A stretch of 64,000 bases of DNA from Physcomitrium patens (Eukaryota > Streptophyta > Bryopsida > Funariales > Funariaceae), in NCBI RefSeq assembly GCF_000002425.4, contig NC_037275.1, positions 14,491,836-14,555,835 on the forward strand, given 5' to 3'. The translations under genes and the position numbers were made by a program. Below are positions 12,119 through 23,509 of the stretch, in pieces. Each line of letters opens with the position of its first letter. Positions within the stretch are counted from its first letter, which is position 1. A model generated the notes under the pieces. That model did not search any database. It was not told the DNA's origin and saw only the letters and a list, made by a program, of their open reading frames with translations.

Positions 12119-15100
12119 CAGTAAGGAAGATAGCTTTCAATGCGGAAGGATACGAGATGCTCAACGAATTCCCTTCGTGCGCAGGTCAGGAAGGGAGATG
12201 CGGAGGAGTGCAAGAGATGATTGGTTTCCGGCTGACAACAGACAAAGAGAGACACGCAATGAGGAAGGGTGAGCTAGAGCAAGCACGAATGTCGAGGTGG
12301 ATGATCAAGAGAGAGAACCACAGCTTTTGAGCAACAAGTCACGGCTAGACTTTCTGAGACGTAGCACCTGGGGGCTCTGCGACAACGAAACACCCTCCAA
12401 ATAAAGGCGAGGCTCGCGCATGCGGGCTTGCGACTCGGAAGGAACAAGACCTCTCTCGCGCCACTCTTCTGCTTTTTTGTGCTCTGACACACTCAAGTCA
12501 AATGACGCCCCGGACTTTCTCCCCAACCCTACCCAAGGCAGGGACCCACTCGTTCACCCACTTAACTCAAACACACAATTTAATATAAATTTCAAAAATT
12601 CAAAAAAAAAAAAAAAAAAAAAAAAAACACACAAACACAAACACAAACTGCAATGGACGAGACGCAAATATGCACGATAACTTCAGCCCTCATTCAATGG
12701 AAGCCAACTTCATCACAGCCTCCGCCACCTGCCCACGAAGGAGGCTCGCCGAAGAAGATGCAGGCGGCGACTCACCCAACCGACAGGCTCTGACAACCGA
12801 GCACTATAGTAAAAAGAAAAATCGCATCACGGCTCTCGATGGCTAGTCATAAAAAAAAACCAACCTTGCACCCGCTCAGAATGGACTGCACTGCATTTCG
12901 CCCGCGCCTAGCCTGCGGCGTTCCTTCCTGCTCTCTGGCTCGCTCTCGCTCTCGATCTCTCCCTATCTGCCGCTCAGCCCGCAACCCTCCGCTCCCCAGA
13001 CAGCACCATCATCACCAAAGCAGCGCTTTGGCACCCGAATCTTGACCAAATTGTCGACACACACATCGGCAGCTAATAAGCACCACCTCCTCCACCACCA
13101 TCATCCGCCTCATCATCATCACCATCATCGTCAGTTATATAGGATGGGCCCAGGATGGCAGCAGCGGCAGCATCTATGGCCCCCCATGTATCCCCGTCAG
13201 GCGCGGACTTCTCACGAGAGGAAGGGGACCGACGGCCACGAGGACGACAATGCTGCAGCCTCCTCCTCCTCCTCCTCCTTCGCAGCCTGGACTACTACGG
13301 CGACGATGACGATGACGACGACTACTACTACTATCACTACCCGTGGAAGAGTCCTGTCCAGATAGCGTGACCTGCTCGCTTCGAGAGCGATGAACCAGGT
13401 CTTGTCCTCTGACACCTCCCCATCTCTCTCTCCCTTACTTCCTTTCTTCTCTGTTGCCACCGGCGCCCTTGCAGTGCAGGTCAGCAGGAAGAGGCTGCAA
13501 TTATGCCGTGCCTCCGTCGCCAGGCTCCATGTTCTTTTTCACACCTCTTCCCTCTCGCTATCTGTCTTTCACACAAGTGTGAGGATTCGACAGCCCAGTG
13601 CTCAGGCAAATTTGAGTGGGACGTATTGCATATAATTGCCTTTGTTTGGATTCACCTTTGTGGTTGGGGTTGGGTTGATTGTTTTTATGGGTGAGGCCCG
13701 AGGAGGGAGGGAGCATGCAGGAAGTGTGTGGGGTGAGGCCGGTTTGAGCACACATGTGCCGTGACTGCATGGGAGCTGCAGTGGCAGCAGCAGCAGCAGC
13801 AGTGGACTCCCAAAGGCAGCAGCAGCATCACCCAGGACTGGGCTTTGGATTGAGCTTGTTCTGCTGGCTGCTCCTGCTGGGTGGCACACAAGATGGCCAT
13901 TCATTCTCCACACAAGTAGAGTTGGTTGCATCCCCTGCCCTATGATTTCCCCCCACCCAGCTCAGTTCAGTTTAGCCCAGCCCACACACTCCCACTCCCC
14001 CTTGATGGATTGGGATGGGATCCCTGCTGCTACTTCTGCTCCCACCGGCCACTTCATGTGGGTTGCCTGTCCCTCCTCTCCCTCTCTCTCTCTTTCCTTT
14101 GTGCTTCCTTCCTTGCTTCCTTCCTTTTCTCCACTCTTTCCCTATGAATGCTGTTGAGGCTGTGAATTGATGGTGTTTGCCCCTGCCTTGCTAGCTGGAT
14201 GTTGCACTGTACCTCCCCCACAGTTATGGGCCCTTCTCTTTGAGAGACACTGTGCTCACAAACATATCTTCTGGAGCCTACAATGATCTGTTACAACACT
14301 TGTCTGATTACATAATCCTTGGATGTCATTGTCTTTATGCAGAGTGTAATTATGTGAATTATTTCATGATATCCTGTATTATTTCTCTTTTGCACGTAAT
14401 TTAAGCTTCTTAAAGAATTGAGAAGTGATCTATATTGAATCACATCCTGAGAGTAAAACTATTTAAATAAGATAAAACTTTCACGAATATGTTTGCTTCA
14501 CTTGTCAAGTGTTCACTTTATATTTCAATTTATGATCATTTCTCAAAAACAATTCACAAACTAATTACAGGTTAAAATATGAATCAAACAATAACACATG
14601 TATGTATATAAACATAAACGACAAATACTTGGTTGATGTACAGCATAACCATGTATATGCATACATGTTTAGTTAGTTCACCTACTGAAAACAAGTAATA
14701 AATTTATGGATTTTAACCTCAATTCAAAATTTGAATCAATCTTGATTCGTATGCCAAACAGTCATTCAAGTACACTCAAAGTATTTATAAATATTATTTT
14801 CATGCTTTATGTATGTGTAAAATATTTTCCAGAAGCATGGAATCACGTCTTTGTTTTGTTCCTCTTTTCACTTTAATGTGTTTTTTGCTGTAATTCTATT
14901 ACTTTTCTTTATGGGGAAGGGAGTGGTTGTGTCAAAGGGAAGAGAATAGAAAGAAGAGGGTTGGATTGAATGCCAGGGTTGGATAGAGAAGTCCAGTCAG
15001 CATTGTCACAAACGCAATGCTGTGTGCTTGAAAAACTTCAGCACTCATATATATATATATATATATATATACTCACACATAAACACATACCTACGTACAT

Positions 15101-16133
15101 ACACATGGTTGGTCTGATAATGTGAATAGTGGATGTGGCTCACAGAGCCATAAACAACTACATTAAAAGTAGTAGTTATGTGTGGCAGAATTGAATAAAG
15201 TATTTTCCAATGCATGGGGTGATAATTTCCTACCTGGGTCAACTCTCCACAACACCAGAGTTATTATTATTATTGTCCTCCAGAATGTGGGTGTGCAGCA
15301 GCAGATACCAGCCTGCTGCATAGGAGGAGGATGGGGGAGGGGGGGAATGAATAAGGGTGGTAGAAGCTTCCAATCCTAATCTGCCCAAGCCTGCATGGTA
15401 GGTACGTAGCCAGGTGTGGGCGGGCGGAACACTGCAAACCTTGCAGCCAGTAACCACTTGCCCCACTCCTTTCCCCTAATCTGAACACGTCAGCAGCAGC
15501 AGCGTCGTTTTTTTTAATTTTTTAATTTTTATAAACAGGGCTCGAATGCTCCCACCACTCCCACTGCAGGAAAGCAGAAGAAGGAGAAAAACTGAGTAAA
15601 GAGAAGAGGAAGAAGGGGGGGAAGGGGACCATGGATATTTACCCTCTCACACTCTCATTCTCTCTTCCAGTCTCTCACTCGCAAGCGACAAAGGCAAAGG
15701 GAGCATAATCCCCTCCCCATCCCCCAGATCAAAGCAGGAAGAAAACGATGATGATATTAAATAAATTAATAAATAATAAGTAATAATCCTGGTCTTCTTC
15801 CTAATAATCTCTTTTGCTGTTGCAACGGTGCGCACGTACATGCACAAAAACACTCTGACACATACTGTAACGTACCCACCTCTCCTCTGACTCACTCACT
15901 CACTCACTCACTCGGCCACGTCATCCGACCATCCTGACACGCACGCACGCACACACAAACACACATGCTCTCTCTTCCAGTCGGGCAGGGCAGGGCAGGG
16001 TTGGGCCGGGCAGGGGGCCTCTGTCCACGTTGGCACTCGATCATTCCAGTCACAGGGTGGGGATGGGGTTGGGAACCATCCATTGCTGCCACGTAGGAAT
16101 TTGATTAGTTTTTCTGGCTCTCTTTTTCTACAT
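11814..16133. other. Upstream region of the BZR gene; pyrimidine/purine repeats, no supported gene
   Basis: Upstream of the minus-strand BZR start. It holds a GA tract (about 12,088-12,114), a 25-nt poly-A (12,602-12,626), and CAT/CTC/GAC trinucleotide tracts (about 13,085-13,335). A CAG tract (about 13,783-13,803), TA tract (about 15,047-15,070) and ACTC tract (about 15,890-15,913) follow. The GC-balanced part to about 14.2 kb may be the promoter and long 5' UTR of the BZR gene. From about 14.2 kb the sequence becomes AT-rich. Open frames here encode low-complexity peptides (poly-His, poly-Ser, Leu-rich) and are repeat artefacts. Confidence 0.5.
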
Positions 16134-16377
16134 GGATGGATGTATAAGTATGGATGGATGGATGTATGTGTATGGATGGATGTATGTGTATGGATGGATG
16201 TATGTGTATGGATGGATGGATGTGTATGGATGGATGGATGTGTATGGATGGATGGATGTATGGATGGATGTATGTGTATGGATGGATGGATGTGTATGGA
16301 TGGATGGATGTGTATGGATGGATGGATGTATGGATGGATGTATGTGTATGGATGGATGTATGTGTATGGATGGATGA
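16134..16377. repeat. GGAT tetranucleotide array with higher-order units
   Basis: About 245 bp built from GGAT repeats broken at regular places by TGTA steps (blocks such as tgtatggatggatg and tgtatggatggatggatg). Because the array period shares no stop codon in several frames, long artefactual open frames of Met-Asp-Gly-Trp or His-Pro-Ser-Ile repeats appear on both strands. A small related CCAT tract occurs at about 46,339-46,400. Confidence 0.95.
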
Positions 16378-17497
16378 ATAGTGGATAGAAATCAGATACC
16401 CTTTCACACACAACAAGAAGAAGAAGAGGAACACTTGACACAATTTTTTTATTATTATTATCATTGATATTATCTATTAACACTGATGAATATAAATTCT
16501 AGCACTTAAGTGTGTTAAGAATTCATTGTAATAACACATTCAATAGACATATTTTGGGATAAATATACTAAAGAGGAGGAGTGTGAGAGAAGCTAGATGA
16601 CCACATCTAAAGGGAGTTGATGGATGGAGCAATGGCATCCAAGATACTCTAGCTGCCAAAGTTAGGGTTTATATGATTTCATCTCATAGTAAAAATTAAT
16701 CACATAAACTTATACTTCTCCCTAACTTCTCTTAATAGTTATCAATTCAATCTAATTAATTTTTGATTGGTTGTAGCCTTTTCTTTCTTTCAAAGATTGG
16801 ATTTTAGTTAAATCAATCATTAGGGTTTACTTTGGGTAATAGGATTTAATCATAATGAAGGAAACAAATACCAATTTTGAAAAATGCTTGTAAGGGTATT
16901 TGCAAAAATTCTCAATACTAACACAAATGAATATAATAGAGATTAATAAGAAACAAGATGACATTATTTGTACATATTATACAAGATTTGATGTTGGTAA
17001 TCTCACATGATGAGTGTGTAGGTGATATATTTCAAAGATAAAAAAAAATAAAAAAATAAAAAAATAAAAAATCATCATAATTATTAACATACTTATTAAT
17101 TTAAAAAAATTAAAAAATATATTATCAAAGAATTACCAACAACTATTTTTAAAAAACTTTAGAAGTTTGTCACTTTGCAACTCTAACCATGTCTTTAAAG
17201 ATGATGCCAATCTTGTTAGTCAAAAAATGAGATATTTAGTAAAATATATTGTTATTGTCAAATTTATAGGAATTGAACCAAGTAATATGATATTTAAAGT
17301 ATAATTTGATAATCTACAAAGAAAAGTGGACCATTCTTGGAAATTAAAATATAATTTAGATTTTTTTTAAAAAACTAAATTTTAATTTAATTTTATTATA
17401 TATAAATGTAATACAAAAAAATTATAACTATTCAATCAATACAAAACTATTAGGTGTATTTATATCATATAAGTGTAGTAGCTATATATATTACTCA

Positions 17498-17539
<42 letters not shown>

Positions 17540-18735
17540 CTTAAATAATATTGTCTTTAAGAAGTTTTTCAAAATGAAAATTAGTTATGTAGATTTTTAT
17601 AGATATGCCATATCATTATCTAAACTTGTCTTATAACTTACTTACTTTTAAGAGGTGACATTAGAAGCAACCTACAACTTGATACTTAGGCCATAAATTT
17701 GGTGATTTCTAGGGAGCTTCTAAAAGATCTTTTTAAATAGCTACTATATATCTATAGTTTCTTTCTATTTTATATCTATCTCTTATTTGTTTTTTTTCTT
17801 TCTTTCAATGACATTAGAATGTATTGTCTTTTTAGAGCTTTCTCTTGATTAATGTCTTTGATGACAAGAATGGATACTTAACTTTAAAAAAATTATTAAA
17901 AATATTTTTACAAAGATACTAATATTCTAATTTTAACCATATTCCAAAAATTCCTTCAATTTATTTTGGTTTTAAGTAGTGCCACTCATTATATATTTTT
18001 ATATAAAGGGTTCATTTTAAAAACATTATATTTCATTAAAACTTATTACTATAGAAACTAAGAATTTATTTTAAAAATTATAGAAAATATTGTAATTAAT
18101 TCTCATTTGTTGACATAAGATAATTTTTATTTTGAGGTAGAAAATTTTAAAATTATTATTAAATGGTAGAAATCCTCAAAAATATTAATTTAGTATGAAA
18201 GTAGATAAAATTGATCTAAAGAAATTGATTTCTTTATAATACTTATAAATATTTAAAATCCAATTCAAAACTAATAGCATATTTAATATATTCTAAAAAA
18301 ATCAATCTATAAATATATAATAGTTGGATTTTTAATCTATATCCAAATGATTTTACAATCTTACTTAAAGACCAAAATACTATTTTAAAATTATTAAATT
18401 ATTTAATATACTTTTGAATTTAAAAATTAGCCACTATATGATGTATTAGAATCTTTGAATTATTTTTAAGTAATAATAAAAAAATTAACATCCAAACTAA
18501 TGTTTCTTAAAAAGTTTAAGCCAATGTATACAATAAGGAGACATCAATCTTTTAGACTTGGCAAAAACTATTAATACCTTAGGAGTAGGATAGATATTTG
18601 ATTTTTTTTTAATCTATGGTAGTTCTTTTACATTAAAAATAATTCAATAGACATTGTAAATTAAAAAAAAGAAAAAAAAGAAAAAAACCAAAAAACCAAA
18701 AAACCAAAAAATTAAAAAAAAAAAGATGGTGACTT
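16378..18735. other. AT-rich intergenic DNA, probably decayed transposon sequence
   Basis: Strongly AT-rich, with A/T runs, a TA microsatellite (about 17,503-17,536) and AAAAACC-type runs (about 18,660-18,725). It lies directly upstream of a recognisable Ty1/copia reverse-transcriptase remnant, so part of it is probably the rest of that element. I could not align any specific domain here. Confidence 0.4.
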
Positions 18736-19015
18736 GATAAACATTAGATCAATAAAATTTTGTCAAAATGTTCTTTAAATTTAAAGATTTGGATGAAATT
18801 TTAGTACCACAATCTTTAAAAAGAACATGTTTTGCTTAGATAAGTCTAGTTTATAGCAAATCAAAGACTTGTGGTGCAATTGGTCTAATAAGTAGATACA
18901 ACAAAAAGAAACTCTAACTATGACTAATTTTATTTTATCTCAAAAATAATACATCTAGAAATTAACTCTACCTCTATCTCAAACTTTCACATCATAGATT
19001 AAAATTTTTCAATAA
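18736..19015 (+). pseudogene. Decayed Ty1/copia reverse transcriptase fragment
   Basis: Translating this stretch with several frame changes gives a series matching the conserved order of copia reverse transcriptase. A leucine-Asp-Gln then VKMFF-K segment corresponds to the 'LHQMDVKTAFLHGDLDE' block. DLDEILVPQ follows, then a KEHV block, and CLDKSSL followed by a TAG where the family has Tyr (the KSLYGLKQ block). A later YD..FYFISK resembles the YDSCVY block. Stops and indels make it clearly non-functional. The order and spacing of four blocks are the evidence; no single block is long. No LTRs were found. Confidence 0.6.
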
Positions 19016-22000
19016 GATTTTTAAGCATTCAGATCAAAGACTAGAATTGTATATACATACATCCATAATACACACCTCCATGAAATGCAACTATATCCTA
19101 TTTTCTCAAGCAATGTATAGCACACCCCAAGTTGGCATAGAAATGCATGGAACTTGCTTGTGATCAAACTAAAGGGATGGGATGGGATGGGGGAATATTC
19201 CCTTATTTTCCTGCTTTCCTTCCTTGCTTCCTTTCCTTTTCATGGTGGGTTGTGGGGTGGAGAGCTTTGTCCTGCTTTCAATGTTGCCTTGAATGGCATC
19301 AGACCAAGTCATTGGGTGATGGTGGTGGTATTAGTTGTAGTGGGGTATCAGAAAAGAAGGGAAGAAATGGAAGAAAAGGAAAAGGGGAGGGAAATGAGGG
19401 AGGGCGAGCATATCCCCCCCTCCCACACTGAGAGAGAGCGAGCGAGCCAGCGAGCGAGAGAGCCCTGCATCCAGCCCTGCATCCAGCCCTGCATCCAACC
19501 CTGCATTCAGCCCTGCATCTGGTCCCGACACCAGCAACGAGGAGGAAGAGGGAGGAGGAGGGTGACGCAATCATGCACACCAATCTAGCTCAAGAGAGAT
19601 AACGAGAGGGAGACTGAGGGGCTCAGAGATCATCCCCCACGTCCTCCTTCATTTTTATATATCACAGAAAAAACCCAACAAAGATAACTAAAAAAAGTAG
19701 AAGTAGAAGAGGAGGAAGAAGAATGAAGTGCATGTGTGAGAGAGGCAGAGAGAGAGAGAGAGAGAGAGGTAGAAGAGAGCTGCTGCTGGCTCGGGTAGGG
19801 GGGGAGGGAGGTAGGTGGGTGGGGTACTTTTCCCAGGTGGCGCTGCGGAGGAAGATACGGAAATCCCCATACAACAAAGCATTCATTCATTATTCAATTG
19901 TGTGTGTGTGTGTCCTCCAGGACAGGCCATCCATCCGCCTCTCGCCACGCCTGGAGGCCATCGCCGCTCCTCGTCAATAAATGCCTCTCCTCCTGCGTCA
20001 GGGCTTTGCCAGGCTCCCTCCCCAACCCCATCTCGCCAGGGCCGATCCCCACCCTGCGGCGCAGCATGACATCACCGCTCTCATGGCTCCCTCGCTGCCT
20101 GGCTGACTGACTGGCTCGAGGAGCGAGGAGGGTGGGACGGAAGAGTCCAGCCAGAGACGGAGGATCCCCACAACTCCCTCCTCTTCCGCCTCCTCTTCCA
20201 TTGCTGAGTGATTTCCTCTCCTGCTCACAGCCCCCCTTCTCTGCTGCAGGGATCTCTCGGTGCCTCCCCCTCGTTCCTCCTTTCCACCACTGCACCACCA
20301 CCATCACCATCTACAACAACCACAACAACAACACCAACCAGCGTTATCCTCTGCACTTCTTCGGTGCTGTTTCAGAGAGTGTGGGTGAAGAAATGCAGAG
20401 CTCTAGATGTGGTGAAACGTTTCCAGTCTCAGTTCGTGAGGATGACCTTGCTCTCACTTTGCATGCTGCAATCCTTAGCAAACTGCTCATGGTTGAAGAA
20501 ATTAAAAAGTACCCACAAATCCTACATTCTATTTGACTATTCTAAATTAATAAAATAATAATAATGTGCTTCTCAAGCAATTGTGTGGGATCCATTGTGG
20601 CATCCATGAAGTAATTGTGCTGGTTATAATATTTGTACATATTGGAATCCACAAAACCCACCATCAACGAAAATCCGTTTACTAGCAATGTTTGTGTGTG
20701 TGTGTGCTCTTTCACGTGTCAACTCCACCTCCACGAATACCCGTGAAAGGAAATGAAAGAAACCAGCTATATTTGAATAAGATGTAAACGAAAATAAATA
20801 AATTATATATATTTGTTATGACAGAGAGCCAGAACTACTATTTAAACATTTTAGATGGGTTTTGGCAAAAAATAGCAGAGATAAAATGAAAAGAAATCTA
20901 ATATTTTATGATGAAAATGCTATCTTTTTAAAAGGAGGTCCACCAACCACAATTGTGTGGAGGTTCCTTCCAAGTTGAACCTAAGACCAAACATTTGATT
21001 TCAAGTAGGATATTTATAACTTAGTGTATAATGTTGGCATCAAAGGCAACTACTGATCTGTTGTGAATTATATGAAACGTGTGCCTGTCTTGAAAATTAA
21101 GAGGTACTATTAGAGTGAAAAGTCCATTTACTTTCTTAAAAGCTTGTTGCAGCATTATTTGTGTTTTTGCTGCCATGCAAAGCATTTCACTGCAGCCCAT
21201 TTTAAATTTAGATTTTTTATTTTTATTTGAGTAATTTTATCATATGTATAATATATTTATCTTCAATTTATTAAAACTTTCCTTTGAAAGAATAATATTA
21301 TATATAGCTTTAAAAAAAATTAGAGTTCAATTTTATTTTTTCATATAACATGTGAAGAATAACTTCAAAATAATCCATAATCAACTATGTATAATTCACC
21401 AACACAAGAAAAAGTTCCCTTTCTGGAAAATTAGTCTAAAAAAAATAATTAATTAAAAAAAAATCTATAACGTAAATTAGATTTTTTTAAAATAAATACT
21501 AATGAACAAATGAGTAGAGTCTTTTTCAAGTCATACACGAATGTTCCATAGGTTGAATTGAAAAGCAGTGAGTGACATAACCTATCTGCTATCAGTGTTG
21601 CTTTCCTTTCTACACTTCTAATGTTTGGCATGGCACTGTAGAATTAGAATTTATGTAACACTAATAAAATGAATACCATGAGGTAGCACACAAGTTATTG
21701 CCATGCTACAATGAAGTTGTAGATTGTGTACCTTTCCATGAAATTGCTTAGAAGCAAAACTTGAACAGTAATCCTGTCAGCAGTGATCAAGATGCATGGA
21801 CCACATACATAATTCTGCACCACTGCTCACATGCATCTGGAATTGCTACTACTTGCACCCTGAAGTAAGGTCAGCACACAGTCATTCCCTGCTTGTATCT
21901 CTGTTCAGTGAGATTACACACCAAAAGAAGCTCAAACAGCAAGTGACCCCCAGTGCAGGCAACTTGATAATCAAGACAGGTGCCTCTTCCCACTGATCCT

Positions 22001-23509
22001 CACCATCACACCTTGCAGTGCCATTCAGGAAAACCACACACTCCCCTCCCTACACCCCCAGCCTCCCCAAAGAAAGAAAGATAGAAAGAAAAGAAAAAGA
22101 GAAACTTATTTGTCTTCACTGGTAAAATATAATGTAAGGAACACCCCCCCAGTTCCAAGCATAAAATTCCACATTTCAAAATAAGGATGAACTAAATCCA
22201 AGCCAATTGAATAAGTTCGAGAACGGGAGTAAATTCTTGCGAGAATTACTGGATGATGTTCGAACTGTACGACAGTCGCTCCACTCCACAATCAAATTTG
22301 TATTTTACTTTCATAAAAAAAACTCGTGAGAAAGAAAGAAGACAGACGAAACATAAAAAGTTTGCAGAAATCAGGGAGGAGGGAGGAGGTCACGGCATTG
22401 ATGGCTGAGGAGATGAACGTGGGGAGGCTGATGCACGTGAGAAGAGGGCGCTTCCACACGTGGGAAGTAAAGCATCAGCGATATGAGCGACACAGTCCTC
22501 GACTCGTCTCCCTTGTGTGGGTCAGCTCTCCCCTCGCTCTAGCCGTCAGCCTCTCTCTATCTCTCTCTCTCCCTCTCTTTTCACGTCTAGCTCCTACTGT
22601 TGTTTTATTAACTGCGCACTCGCCCCTAATTACCTGCTTTAGTCTTACGTGGTCATCATCACTGGGTCATCACTATCAGCTTGTTCCAGATGCCCATCAA
22701 TCATCATCATCACCCTCTTGTGTTTGCATGTGTGCCATCAATTTAGGCATGCTGCAGCTCCCCTCTGGTCTGTTTGGCAAGCTGGAGATCACAATTTGCG
22801 TGGGCTACAGTGTGTCGTATTCTCAACAGCGCCTCGCGATAATGTAGCTTTGAGTGGATGCAAACTCAAGTCCGGTTGTGGCTTTGCATTAGAATATATA
22901 AGCACCGATAAGAAACAATGTTAATTATAGGGAGTCTAAACTTATTTCCTCCATCCCGTATCCATGACCAGTCCACTTCTCAAACGAAGCACTACAGGCA
23001 TCAGATATTCTATGTGGCACTCCATAAAACACACAACGTAAAAAGAGCTTCCGGATGTTATTAGGTGCTCGGAAAATTCGTCTACAGTCAATGAAGGTGA
23101 TCAATAATAAGAGGAGAAATATCACTCGAGACTACACAGGCGAGGGCGTCGTAAGCATTCTTCCCATTCATGAGTAGCTGACATAAACAGCGCATGCAAG
23201 AAACAGTATATGAGATTATTGAACCTCTACGAACACCAACATGAATCAGATTGACGTCTGATCTGAGAGCGCCAATTCTTGCTGTGTAATCAGTAGATGT
23301 AAGCGCATCTCCAATTTCGAATATTCGGAAGTAAAAGAACCTCTTTAAACAAGAAACACTGAGGTCGGCAAGATCTCAATACACAGTGATCTTCAAATGA
23401 TAATCTTCAAGACGCATGTGTCAAGGTCGCTTTTGACCACATCCATGGCACGCACCAAGCCATCTAGATTGCAAATGCATGTGCTACTTTAAGAAAATAG
23501 ACTAGGGAG
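19016..23509. other. Intergenic region with GC-balanced patch at 19.15-20.55 kb; no supported gene
   Basis: A GC-balanced patch at 19,150-20,550 carries a 12-bp x 5 tandem repeat, GA tracts (about 19,748-19,768), a GT tract and CAA/CAC repeats. Open frames there (up to 144 codons) are low-complexity. From 20.55 to about 22.3 kb the DNA is AT-rich. A further mixed patch at 22.3-22.9 kb has a CT tract (about 22,552-22,580). The last several hundred bases are probably the 3' UTR of the P-loop ATPase gene. No domain or tRNA-like structure was recognised. Confidence 0.45.
19461..19520. repeat. 12-bp tandem repeat, five units
   Basis: Five consecutive copies of the unit agccctgcatcc: three perfect, one aaccctgcattc, one agccctgcatct. 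It lies in an open frame on both strands because 12 is a multiple of 3; no larger coding context supports translation. Confidence 0.95.

Noticed and set aside
16134..16377. Regular array considered as a CRISPR-like repeat
   Set aside because: It is a tetranucleotide satellite without unique spacers, in a plant nuclear genome.
16083..16388. Long open frames of Met-Asp-Gly-Trp or His-Pro-Ser repeats on both strands
   Set aside because: Produced by the GGAT tandem array; no start context or flanking coding sequence.
22326..22847. 173-codon open frame (+)
   Set aside because: Low-complexity Ser/Leu content from a CT tract and no domain.
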